From assembly GCF_000518665.1 (NCBI RefSeq), contig NZ_JAEA01000008.1, forward strand, positions 62,001-126,000: a stretch of DNA of 64,000 bases, in the 5' to 3' direction. The notes below the pieces were generated by a model. It did not search any database. It was not told where the DNA came from and saw only the letters and a program-made list of their open reading frames with translations. Below, one piece after another: positions 9,549 through 17,298 of this stretch. Every line of letters starts with the position of its first letter. Position 1 is the first letter of the stretch. A program made the position numbers and the translations under genes. The DNA is from Microvirga flocculans ATCC BAA-817. GTDB taxonomy: Bacteria; Pseudomonadota; Alphaproteobacteria; Rhizobiales; Beijerinckiaceae.

Positions 9549-11114
9549 GTGCCGGTTCCGCCAAGGGGTTCGTCCCCCTTATTTCCTCGCCGGCGCGACA
9601 TGCTGGCTTATATCGGCGTTTCCGTCGCCGGGCTTGCATGCGCGTCTGCCGTTCGAGCCCAAACGCCCCAGGCTACGATCTCCGCACGGATGGGGGAGAA
9701 TCAGCGGTTCGATCCGGCCGTCGTGATCGATATCGCGCGCCAGCTCGCCAAGAAGCCCTTCGTGGCGCCTCCCAACGACCTGCCGGACGTGTTCGGAAAC
9801 CTGAACCAGGAGCAGTACGCGGCCATCCGCTACACCCAGCCGCCCATCTGGAGCGCGGAATCCCGGGGTATCTCCATCGAGCCGCTTCACCGCGGCTTCG
9901 TGTTCAGGGACGCCGTCGATCTCTACCTCGTCGAGGACGGGGCCATCCGACGGATCGCCTATAATCCGTCCCTGTTCGAGTTCGGCCGCATCAACCTGCC
10001 GAACAATATCCAGGATATCGGCTTTTCCGGCTTCAAGCTGATCGCCCAGAACGGCAAGCCCTTCGATTTTGCCATCATCCAGGGCGGCACCTTCTTTCGC
10101 GCCATCGCCAGGGGGCAGACCTATGGCGCCATCGCGAGGGCGCTGACGCTGCGTCCGGCGGAGGCGCGCGGCGAGGAGTTTCCACTCTTCCGCGCTTTCT
10201 GGCTGGAGCGCCCGAGCGTAGGCAGCAACAGCATTACCGTCCACGGCCTGCTCGATTCGGAATCCACAACCGGCGCGGTCCGCATGACCTTCCGTCCGGG
10301 CGACATGACCATCGTCGATGTGGAGACGAGCCTCTTCCCGCGCGTCAACCTGGAGCATGTGGGTCTCGGCGGCATCGCCTCCACCTACCTCTATGGTCCC
10401 AACGATCTTCTGAACTCCGACGACATCCGCCCCGCCGTCTACGAATCCTCCGGCCTGCAGATGCTCAACGGATCCGGGGAATGGCTGTGGCGGCCCCTGC
10501 ACAATCCGGAAACGCTCCAGATCTCCGCCTTCGTCGACAGTTCGCCCAAGGGCTTCGGCCTGCTCCAGCGGGAGCGCTCCTACGAGGCGTTCCAGGACGA
10601 CGAGCAGCGTTTCGAGCGCCGCCCAAGCGTCTGGATCGAACCTCTGGGCGATTGGGGCCAGGGAAGCGTGCAGCTTCTGGAAATCCCGACCGATGCCGAG
10701 ATCAACGATAATATCCTGGCCTATTGGCGCCCCAAGGCAGCCATGGCGGCCGGATCGGAGGTCGCCGTCGCCTATCGTCAGTATTGGGGCTGGAACGCCC
10801 CGGAGCGGCCGCCGCTCGCAACGGTGACGCAAACCCGATCCGGACGCGGCAGCAGCGGACGCCGGCGGCGCTTCACCGTCGATTTTTCCGGTGACGCATT
10901 GGGTGACAATCTGCCGGGGGACCTTAAATCCGTCCTTACCGTTGGTCCTGGAACATTCCAGAACCTCAAACTTTTGCCATATCCTGAGCGAAAGACGGTT
11001 CGCGTTGCGTTCGAGCTTGACCCGGGCAACGAAAACGCGTGTGAGATGCGCCTGCTTCTTGAATCAGGCGGGAAACCGATTAGCGAGACATGGCTTTATC
11101 GTTGGACACCGTAG
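9549..11114 (+). CDS. opgG: Periplasmic glucan biosynthesis protein OpgG/OpgD (MdoG) family
   Basis: A periplasmic protein of the OpgG/OpgD family that shapes osmoregulated periplasmic glucans made by OpgH. From the GTG at 9549 it is 521 residues (E. coli OpgG about 511). A twin-arginine-like signal RRRDML lies near residue 14, followed by a hydrophobic core and an AVRA|Q cleavage site near residue 37, which resembles the Tat-exported OpgD. The mature part has the family pattern (FGNLNQEQYAAIRY, LHRGFVFRDAV, LFEFGRI, GFSGFKLI, GEWLWRPL). The frame is open upstream, with other candidate starts at 9486 (ATG) and 9381 (GTG). I prefer 9549 because it gives a normal-length signal peptide and has a weak AAGAG 7 nt upstream. 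The 3' end overlaps opgH by 25 bp, indicating a translationally coupled operon. Confidence 0.93.
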   Translation: MPVPPRGSSPLFPRRRDMLAYIGVSVAGLACASAVRAQTPQATISARMGENQRFDPAVVIDIARQLAKKPFVAPPNDLPDVFGNLNQEQYAAIRYTQPPIWSAESRGISIEPLHRGFVFRDAVDLYLVEDGAIRRIAYNPSLFEFGRINLPNNIQDIGFSGFKLIAQNGKPFDFAIIQGGTFFRAIARGQTYGAIARALTLRPAEARGEEFPLFRAFWLERPSVGSNSITVHGLLDSESTTGAVRMTFRPGDMTIVDVETSLFPRVNLEHVGLGGIASTYLYGPNDLLNSDDIRPAVYESSGLQMLNGSGEWLWRPLHNPETLQISAFVDSSPKGFGLLQRERSYEAFQDDEQRFERRPSVWIEPLGDWGQGSVQLLEIPTDAEINDNILAYWRPKAAMAAGSEVAVAYRQYWGWNAPERPPLATVTQTRSGRGSSGRRRRFTVDFSGDALGDNLPGDLKSVLTVGPGTFQNLKLLPYPERKTVRVAFELDPGNENACEMRLLLESGGKPISETWLYRWTP

Positions 11115-13285
11115 GTCCCGACTCGAACCCCAATGTAGCCGCCATCGAGCGGCCCGCAGCCGCTATGCCTCCCGAGAGGCACCTCGACATGCCGACCCAG
11201 TCGCTTCGGCGCTGGTCGGCCTCTGAGGAGCGCAAGCCTGTCCTACGGCACCCGCAGCTCGGAACCTGGCTTGCCCGGCTTTTCGTGTTCGGCGGCGGGT
11301 TGCTGCTCACGGCCTATGGCACCTACGAAATGTATCAGGTCGTGTCGGTCAGCCGCACGACCGCCCTCCAGTGGGTGCTGGTCGCGCTCTTCACGATCAA
11401 CTTCTCCTGGATTGCCGTTGCGTTCACCAGCGCCCTGCTCGGCTTTTTCGCCCTTCTGCGGCAGCCCGGACATCGCGGAGAACTGCCCTCGTCGCTGCAG
11501 CATCGCACCGCGATCGTGATGCCGGTCTACAACGAGCAGACGAACCGCACTTTCGCAGCCTTGGAGGCGATCTACGAATCGGTCGAGGCGACGGGCCTGG
11601 GCGACCATTTCGACTATTTCATCCTCTCCGACACCACGAACCCGGATGCCTGGATCGCCGAGGAGCGGGCTTTCCTCGCGCTGAGGGAGCGTCTGGGGCC
11701 GGGCGCACGGTTCTACTACCGGCACCGGCAGAAGAACTACCATCGCAAGGCGGGCAACATCGCCGATTTCGTATCTCGCTGGGGCGGGCATTACGAACAC
11801 CTGCTGGTGCTCGATGCCGACAGTCTCATGACGGGCGAGTGCATCGTGCAGCTGGCGGCCGCCATGGAGGCCGACCCGGACGCCGGCATCATCCAGTCGC
11901 TGCCGCTCATCATCAATCGCAACACGCTCTTTGCCCGCCTTCAGCAATATGCCGCCCGCGTCACCGGACCGGTCATCGCCATGGGCCTTGCGGTCTGGAT
12001 GGGGCGGGACGGCAATTACTGGGGCCATAACGCGATCATCCGCACCAGGGCCTTCGCCGCCCATGGCGGCCTTCCCGATCTCAAGGGCAAGCCGCCTTTC
12101 GGGGGCCACATCCTGAGCCACGACTTCGTCGAGGCGGCCCTGCTGCGCCGCGCGGGCTGGTCGGTCTACATGCTGGCGGACCTGCAGGGATCCTACGAGG
12201 AAAGCCCGCCCTCCCTCATCGACCTCTCGGCACGCGACCGGCGCTGGTGCCAGGGCAATCTCCAGCACATGCGGGTGATCACCGCGAAGGGACTGAAGCT
12301 GCCGACGCGCCAGCATTTCGCGACCGGGATCATGTCCTACCTGGCCTCGCCGTTCTGGCTCTTCCAGCTGATCGTCGGTATCGCCCTCGTCCTGCAGACC
12401 ACCTATATCCGGCCGGAATATTTCGCCCGCGACTTCCGTCTCTATCCGATCTGGCCCCGCTTCGACCCCGAGCGCGCTCTGGCGCTTTTCGCGCTGACCA
12501 TGGGCATCCTACTGGCGCCGAAGATCTTCGGGCTGATCCTCATGCTCATCCGTGGCGAGGAGCGGCGCGCCTCCGGAGGCGGCATTCGCCTGATCGTGTC
12601 CTCGACCATCGAGATCATCCTGTCGGCGCTGCTGGCGCCTATCCTGATGCTCATCCAGTCGGGTTCGGTGTTCCAGATCCTGCTGGGGCGCGACACCGGC
12701 TGGCAGCCCCAGCGCCGCGACGACGGGTCCATCCCGTTCAAGGACATCGTCCGCCGTCACAGGGCCCATACGGTGCTCGGCGTACTCGCCGGGCTCTCGG
12801 CCTTCATGATCGCCACATCCCTGTTCCTCTGGATGTCGCCCACGATCATCGGCCTTCTGCTGGCAATCCCCCTATCATGGCTCAGCGGCCAGCTCGGGGC
12901 CGGTCTGGCGCTCAAGCGACTCGGGCTTCTCAGAACGCCCGAGGAGCACCAGCCGCCGGCCATTGCCGTTCGCGCCAACGAATTGCAGGCCCGCAACGCC
13001 GCCTTCGGCTTCGACGATGCGGACAGCCTTCGCGCCATCTACGACGATGCAAGCCTGCGCGAGCGCCACATCGACATGCTTCCGCCCGCATCCCCGCGCA
13101 AGCGCGGGATCATCGAGACCGAACGCGCCTTGGCGGAAGCGAAGCTGATGGATGCCGAAACGATCGACGACGCGGTGAACTGGCTGCAGAACAAGGAACG
13201 CATGGTCGTGCTCCACGATCGTGTGCTGATCGACAGGCTCGTGCACCTCAAACCCAGGCCGCTCGAAGCGCAGGCCGCCGAATAA
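11090..13285 (+). CDS. opgH: Glucans biosynthesis glucosyltransferase OpgH (MdoH)
   Basis: OpgH is an inner-membrane family 2 glycosyltransferase that polymerises glucose from UDP-glucose into the backbone of osmoregulated periplasmic glucans. The 731 residues are shorter than the E. coli protein (about 847) but I believe usual for alphaproteobacteria. Visible features: an N-terminal cytosolic tail; transmembrane segments around residues 60-125; the catalytic DADS motif (VLDADSLMTG); a second acidic site (GHILSHDFVEAALL); and the RRWCQGN equivalent of the Q-x-x-RW motif. Several transmembrane segments follow (SYLASPFWLFQLIVGIAL, ALFALTMGILLAPKIFGLIL, IEIILSALLAPILMLI). A strong terminator lies just downstream. 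Confidence 0.95.
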   Translation: MALSLDTVGPDSNPNVAAIERPAAAMPPERHLDMPTQSLRRWSASEERKPVLRHPQLGTWLARLFVFGGGLLLTAYGTYEMYQVVSVSRTTALQWVLVALFTINFSWIAVAFTSALLGFFALLRQPGHRGELPSSLQHRTAIVMPVYNEQTNRTFAALEAIYESVEATGLGDHFDYFILSDTTNPDAWIAEERAFLALRERLGPGARFYYRHRQKNYHRKAGNIADFVSRWGGHYEHLLVLDADSLMTGECIVQLAAAMEADPDAGIIQSLPLIINRNTLFARLQQYAARVTGPVIAMGLAVWMGRDGNYWGHNAIIRTRAFAAHGGLPDLKGKPPFGGHILSHDFVEAALLRRAGWSVYMLADLQGSYEESPPSLIDLSARDRRWCQGNLQHMRVITAKGLKLPTRQHFATGIMSYLASPFWLFQLIVGIALVLQTTYIRPEYFARDFRLYPIWPRFDPERALALFALTMGILLAPKIFGLILMLIRGEERRASGGGIRLIVSSTIEIILSALLAPILMLIQSGSVFQILLGRDTGWQPQRRDDGSIPFKDIVRRHRAHTVLGVLAGLSAFMIATSLFLWMSPTIIGLLLAIPLSWLSGQLGAGLALKRLGLLRTPEEHQPPAIAVRANELQARNAAFGFDDADSLRAIYDDASLRERHIDMLPPASPRKRGIIETERALAEAKLMDAETIDDAVNWLQNKERMVVLHDRVLIDRLVHLKPRPLEAQAAE

Positions 13286-13296
13286 GCGTCGCTTCG

Positions 13297-13323
13297 CCGG
13301 GGCCTCAGGCCCCGGTTTCTTTT
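13297..13323 (+). terminator. Rho-independent terminator of opgGH
   Basis: A perfect 8-bp stem CCGGGGCC / GGCCCCGG around a 3-nt loop TCA is followed by TTTCTTTTT on the + strand. The loop is also the stop codon (TGA) of the convergent lysR gene on the other strand, so terminator and coding end share bases. Confidence 0.9.
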
Positions 13324-14240
13324 TGAGCCAGAGTAGCCGTTCGCTCTGCATCGCCTTCCACCTCGCTCAGCATCCAATCGCGAAATGCCACGATCTTGGC
13401 CGAACGTTTGCGTGCCTTCGGATAGACGAGCCAGTATCCCCGCTCCGAGGTGGCGAGCAGGTCGAAGGGCTGAACGAGACGGCCCGCCGCAAGGTCCCCA
13501 GGAAAGAAGTAGGGATTGATCAGGGCAAAGCCCTGCCCCGCCATCGCCGCCATGGCTTCGAATTGCTGAATGCCAAGCGAGTTGTCGGGATGGTGCGAGA
13601 GATCGACATTGTCGATGCCCGCTGCCGCAAACCAGTCCTGCCACCAGGGATCGCTGGGGGAGATGATGGGAAATTTCAGAATGTCGGCGGGCTCTTTCAG
13701 CGTGTGTCCCCGAATGAGATCAGGGCTGCAGACCGGTGTGAAAAGGTTCGGAAACAGAAGGTGCTTCTCCAGTCCGGGCCACTCCCCATTGCTGCTCCTG
13801 ATAGCGATGTCGAACTCGCTCTGGGCGAAATCCATGATCTGAGAGGAGACGGAAAGCTGAACGGCGATATTCGGGTGCAATTGCTGAAATCGTCCCAGAC
13901 GCGGAATCAGCCAGTTGGCCGCGAAAGTCGTCAGGGTGGTGATGGAGAGGACCGACTGCACGGCCTCTTCGACACCGGCAAAGGCGGTCCGCAAAGCCTC
14001 GAAGGCCTCCGTAACGGCAGGCGCGAGCTGGCGCCCTTTCGCCGTCAGGCTCACCTGGCGCGGCAAGCGCGTGAACAGCGGCGCGCCGATGCGATCCTCG
14101 AGCATCCTGATCTGATAGCTCACGGCGGCCTGGGTCATGCCCAGCTCCTCAGCGGCCCGGGTGAAGCTCTGATGGCGCGCAGCGGCTTCGAACACCCTGA
14201 CGGCGCTCATGGGTGGAAGTTTTGCGAGAGGCTTTGACAT
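13305..14240 (-). CDS. LysR-family transcriptional regulator (GcvA-like)
   Basis: A 311-residue LysR-type regulator. The N-terminal winged helix-turn-helix covers about residues 8-70 (AVRVFEAAARHQSFTRAAEELGMTQ split over helices, then AVSYQIRMLEDRIGAPLFTR). A substrate-binding effector domain spans about 95-300. The wording ('PPMSAVRVFEAAARH', 'LTAKGRQLAPAVTEAF') resembles the GcvA/AmpR subgroup. Residues beyond about 290 (EGDAERTATLAQKETGA) form an unmatched tail. A LysR-box-like palindrome lies 9 bp upstream of its start, which suggests autoregulation. Its target cannot be read from context: it converges on opgH and diverges from a DUF1127 gene. Confidence 0.93.
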   Translation of the reverse strand: MSKPLAKLPPMSAVRVFEAAARHQSFTRAAEELGMTQAAVSYQIRMLEDRIGAPLFTRLPRQVSLTAKGRQLAPAVTEAFEALRTAFAGVEEAVQSVLSITTLTTFAANWLIPRLGRFQQLHPNIAVQLSVSSQIMDFAQSEFDIAIRSSNGEWPGLEKHLLFPNLFTPVCSPDLIRGHTLKEPADILKFPIISPSDPWWQDWFAAAGIDNVDLSHHPDNSLGIQQFEAMAAMAGQGFALINPYFFPGDLAAGRLVQPFDLLATSERGYWLVYPKARKRSAKIVAFRDWMLSEVEGDAERTATLAQKETGA

Positions 14241-14249
14241 ATCGAATCC

Positions 14250-14264
14250 ATAAGGCTGGCTTAT
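14250..14264. promoter_or_regulatory. LysR-type operator ATAAG-N5-CTTAT
   Basis: The sequence ATAAGGCTGGCTTAT is a perfect 5-bp dyad with 5-bp spacing and satisfies the T-N11-A rule for LysR-type binding sites. It lies immediately upstream of the lysR start and about 110 bp before the divergent DUF1127 gene. A GGCTGGC/GCCAGCC dyad partly overlaps it. Assignment to this regulator is inferred from position. Confidence 0.6.
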
Positions 14265-14372
14265 GCCAGCCCCTTGGGTTTCGCTTTGTCAAGGCGGTCC
14301 TGCGGGCGCACCCTGTGCAGGCTTGAACGAGGGCGCCGAAGCGCCCTGCTTAAACTAAATCGGTAGATCGCC

Positions 14373-14579
14373 ATGAGATATGAAGAGACCCGCCGCATGC
14401 GCGGCACCGGGAGCGTTTGGCTGCGCCTGACATCATGGCTCAAGCCCCCGCGCCCGAGGAAAGCCCCCATCGTCGGAAATCTGACCCGTCTGTCCGATCA
14501 CGAGCGGCGCGACATCGGTTTGAGCGAGCCGCTTCGCTTCATGGACTGGCGCGCCCTGGCGGACAAGGGACCGTTCTGA
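14373..14579 (+). CDS. DUF1127-containing small protein
   Basis: A 68-residue basic protein whose C-terminal half carries the DUF1127 signature LSDHERRDIGLS (around residues 41-52), with an amphipathic helix before it (SVWLRLTSWLKPP). DUF1127 proteins are short, arginine-rich and widespread in alphaproteobacteria. Some influence RNA metabolism or phosphate and carbon storage, but the role of this one is unknown. It ends 3 bp before the stop of the convergent Na/Pi cotransporter gene. The ATG at 14373 has no strong Shine-Dalgarno; the ATG at 14397 (residue 9) is an alternative. Confidence 0.8.
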   Translation: MRYEETRRMRGTGSVWLRLTSWLKPPRPRKAPIVGNLTRLSDHERRDIGLSEPLRFMDWRALADKGPF

Positions 14580-14582
14580 CCG

Positions 14583-16226
14583 TCAGGACGTGAGGCGGCT
14601 CGGCTTCAGCTCGCCACTCTGCTCGAGCAGCGAGTGACCCGTGGACGCGATATGCGCCTCGATGCGCTTGAGGTCGCGAACGATGTCGAGCTGAAGCGCG
14701 CTCGTGTCGCCGGCGTTCCGGCCGGACCGGAGCTGCTCCAGGTGCTTCTGGGCTACGGCCCGCTCCAGATCGCGAAACCGCTCCTTCTCGGCAACGAGCC
14801 TGCGAGCGGAGCCGTGATCCTGAAACATGAGCACGGATGCCGCCAGCTGGAGATGTTCGAGGAGCTTGGCGTGCATGTTGGTGATGTCTTCCAGGCTGTC
14901 CTTGGGCAGACGCAGATGGTTCTTGATGCGCTTGGCCGCAAGCTCCATCAGGTTCTTGTCGATGATGTCGCCCACATGCTCCAGGTTGATCGCAAAGGCG
15001 AGGATGTCGGACAGACGCTTGGCCTCATCCTCGCTCAGGGCCTCGTGGTTGATGGAGCTCAGGTAGCGGCGGATCGCGCTGAACAGGCGATCCAGAACGT
15101 CATCGGTGCGGCTGACCTGATCGACGCGGCTGATATCGTCCTCGCGGAAAAGATCCTGGGAACTGCGCAGCATGGATTCCACCGTATCCACCATGCGCAG
15201 CACCTCGCGGGCCGCGTTGGAGAGAGCGACGGACGGCGTGTCCAGGGCATCCTTGTCCAGATATTGCGGCACGCCCGGATCGGAGGCCTGAAGCTTTTCC
15301 GGAAAAGCCTTCACCAGCAGCTTCGCGATCCACGGCAGAGGCAGGATGAAGAAGGCCGCCACGGCGACATTGAAGATCGTGTGGAAGTTGGCTGCGAGGC
15401 GGGCCGGGTTCGGATCGAAGAGCGCCATGGCGGACAGGATCGGATCGATCAGGGGCAGCGCCACGGCGCACCCGACGATCCGCGTCGCCAGGTTGCCCAC
15501 CGGCACGCGGATCTTGGCAGGATCTCCTCCCATGGCCTCCAGGAAAGGATTGAGAGCGCTGCCGAGATTGGCCCCGAGCACCATCACCAGGGCCGCAGGC
15601 GGCGCAATCACGCCCGCCGAGGCCAGGGACATGATCAGCAGCATAGCGGCGACGCTGGAATGCGCGACCCAGGCAAAGAAGGCCGAAAGGAGCACCAGGA
15701 TCAGCGGATCGGACGCAATGGCCGACAGCAATTCCTTCAGAACGACCGAGTCCTCGATCAGATGGATGGTCGCGCTCAGAAGATGCAGCGACAGCAGCAT
15801 CAGCCCGAGGCCGATCGCAACGCGCCCCAGATCCTTGGTCCTGCTCGTCTTCCCGCGCCGGAAGGCCGTATAGCCGACAAAGACCAGTACCGGGAAAATC
15901 AGGGAGACATCAAAGGAAAGCACCTGCACGATCAAGGTCGTGCCCACATTGGCGCCCAACATGACGGCAAGGGCAGGCACGATATCCACCGCGCCGCCCG
16001 CTGTGAAGGAGGCTACCATCAGCGCCGTGGCCGTGCTGCTCTGCAGAACCGTCGTGACGCCTACGCCGGCAAGGAAGGCCTGGAGCCGCGTTCTGAGCGC
16101 CATGCCCAGGATCCAGCGCAGATCGCTGCCGAAGGCGCGTTGAACCCCGCTGTTGACCATGTTGATGCCCCATAGAAGCAGGGCAATCTCACCGAGAAGG
16201 TGGATCACGACGGAGGTAACAGACAT
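14583..16226 (-). CDS. Na+/phosphate cotransporter with C-terminal PhoU domain
   Basis: A 547-residue membrane protein of the NptA/YjbB family, which couples phosphate movement to sodium. The N-terminal part (about 1-310) has the duplicated Na/Pi cotransport unit, each with its QSS-type signature (VLQSSTATALMVASF near residue 62, AHSSVAAMLLIMSLA near 190) and about eight hydrophobic segments. The C-terminal part (about 340-535) is a PhoU-like helical bundle (EVLRMVDTVESMLRSS, EDEAKRLSDILAFAINLEHVGD). It is convergent with the DUF1127 gene. No convincing Pho box was seen upstream, so phosphate control is not supported by sequence here. Confidence 0.93.
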   Translation of the reverse strand: MSVTSVVIHLLGEIALLLWGINMVNSGVQRAFGSDLRWILGMALRTRLQAFLAGVGVTTVLQSSTATALMVASFTAGGAVDIVPALAVMLGANVGTTLIVQVLSFDVSLIFPVLVFVGYTAFRRGKTSRTKDLGRVAIGLGLMLLSLHLLSATIHLIEDSVVLKELLSAIASDPLILVLLSAFFAWVAHSSVAAMLLIMSLASAGVIAPPAALVMVLGANLGSALNPFLEAMGGDPAKIRVPVGNLATRIVGCAVALPLIDPILSAMALFDPNPARLAANFHTIFNVAVAAFFILPLPWIAKLLVKAFPEKLQASDPGVPQYLDKDALDTPSVALSNAAREVLRMVDTVESMLRSSQDLFREDDISRVDQVSRTDDVLDRLFSAIRRYLSSINHEALSEDEAKRLSDILAFAINLEHVGDIIDKNLMELAAKRIKNHLRLPKDSLEDITNMHAKLLEHLQLAASVLMFQDHGSARRLVAEKERFRDLERAVAQKHLEQLRSGRNAGDTSALQLDIVRDLKRIEAHIASTGHSLLEQSGELKPSRLTS

Positions 16227-16601
16227 TCAGCCCTCTGGATTCGGGAGTTGCGGCACGATCCTCCTGCTTATCCACCAATGGTCGGAACGGCAATCAGGTT
16301 GCCGGCTAATCATGCACATCCCACGGTAAAATCTTTCAAAAAGATCCTGTTCGATTTCCGCAGGGACAAGCCACATTGGCATATCGCCCGATACGACCGT
16401 TTAAGCGAGAGCCCTTCTCGCGAGCAGGCCGCGAAATGCACGTTCCGAAAACAACGCAAGGGCGAAAAACCCTTGAACAGGAGCAATTTGGCTACTCCCA
16501 ACGCATGCCGTCATCTCCTTAAGGAACTCTGCTCTTTTCCGCGATTAGCCGGTACGCATGATGTTACGACATGGCTAAGTTCCAGGGTGGTTGTATCCTT
16601 G
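16227..16601. other. Intergenic region between the Na/Pi transporter and the alpha-CTD-like gene
   Basis: A 375-bp region between divergent genes. It must carry the promoters for both, but I see no convincing -35/-10 pair, Pho box, RNA gene or long repeat. The upstream open frame that extends the next gene to 16200 lacks homology and probably is not translated. Confidence 0.4.
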
Positions 16602-16982
16602 ATGGACAGTCTCTCACTGGTTGGTGCACGAGGGCGTGAGATGGGTTTGGACGATCCATTTCCAATTGAAAGATGCTCCGGGCGTGTCCGGGCAGCCATT
16701 TTGGCCGAATTCAAGGGGCGATGTCCCACCATTCGCGAGGTCGCGAACATTTCCGATGCGCAATGGCTGACCGTTCCCAATATCGGCCCCACGACCCTGG
16801 AGGAACTGCGGAGCATGACCTATCCCGCTCCCATCGGGGAGAACCGGACCGCAACCACAAGCATGCCGGATAGTGAACTGCTTTCACGGTTGAACCGTCT
16901 TCAGCGCGAGTTGAACACCCTGATCGGAGAAATTAAGGCGAGGTTCAATTCTCTCGCTTCCAAAAACAATCAGCCTCGATGA
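16602..16982 (+). CDS. Orphan protein with RNA polymerase alpha C-terminal-domain-like fold
   Basis: A 126-residue protein. The middle (about residues 20-80) resembles the C-terminal domain of RNA polymerase alpha: IERCSGRVRAAILAEF, then ISDAQWLTVPNIGPTTLEEL, which parallels the helix-hairpin-helix segment of RpoA (LLxxPNxGxKSLxEI). There is no N-terminal assembly domain, so it is not a second RpoA. The C-terminal tail (SELLSRLNRLQRELNTLIGEIKARF) is a predicted coiled coil that could dimerise it. The ATG at 16602 is chosen because an AGGGTGG lies about 12 nt upstream and the domain starts after it. DNA or polymerase binding is inference. Confidence 0.65.
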   Translation: MDSLSLVGARGREMGLDDPFPIERCSGRVRAAILAEFKGRCPTIREVANISDAQWLTVPNIGPTTLEELRSMTYPAPIGENRTATTSMPDSELLSRLNRLQRELNTLIGEIKARFNSLASKNNQPR

Positions 16983-17298
16983 GTTCAGCGCACGGCTCTG
17001 CAGAGCCGAAGCTATTTGATATCGCTCAGAACTGCACCCGCCCGGCCTTCTATCTTCCGCTTTAATCTCAACGACATCGCAGAACATCTATTGCTTAGAC
17101 AACCAGAACAATCTTGTATGCAGTTTGATAATGTAACGTTATTATATAATAAATGCGATTGTTCGATTCAAATATCAGATTTATTTCCTTTGATTTACTT
17201 GACTCTAGGGCATGAAAGGAGTTGGTGAAATCGAAACGGAACGGATCGCCGTGCCCTTTGGCAATAAGGCCGACCCGCTCCGGATTGGGGGCATTTGC
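16983..17298. promoter_or_regulatory. AT-rich leader of the RTX gene with two palindromes
   Basis: A 316-bp gap. A perfect 16-bp palindrome CGGCTCTGCAGAGCCG (16993-17008) lies just after the upstream gene and may act as a weak terminator, though no T-run follows. From about 17090 to 17210 the sequence is strikingly AT-rich for this genome and includes the perfect palindrome TTATTATATAATAA at 17139-17152. Such an island before a secreted-protein gene is a plausible target for a silencer-type regulator; this is inference. Confidence 0.5.

Noticed and set aside
14634..16175. A 513-residue + strand frame
   Set aside because: Antisense shadow of the Na/Pi cotransporter gene; repetitive Arg/Gln/His-rich composition with no domain.
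16227..16400. A Pho box upstream of the Na/Pi transporter
   Set aside because: No pair of CTGTCAT-like direct repeats with proper spacing was found.
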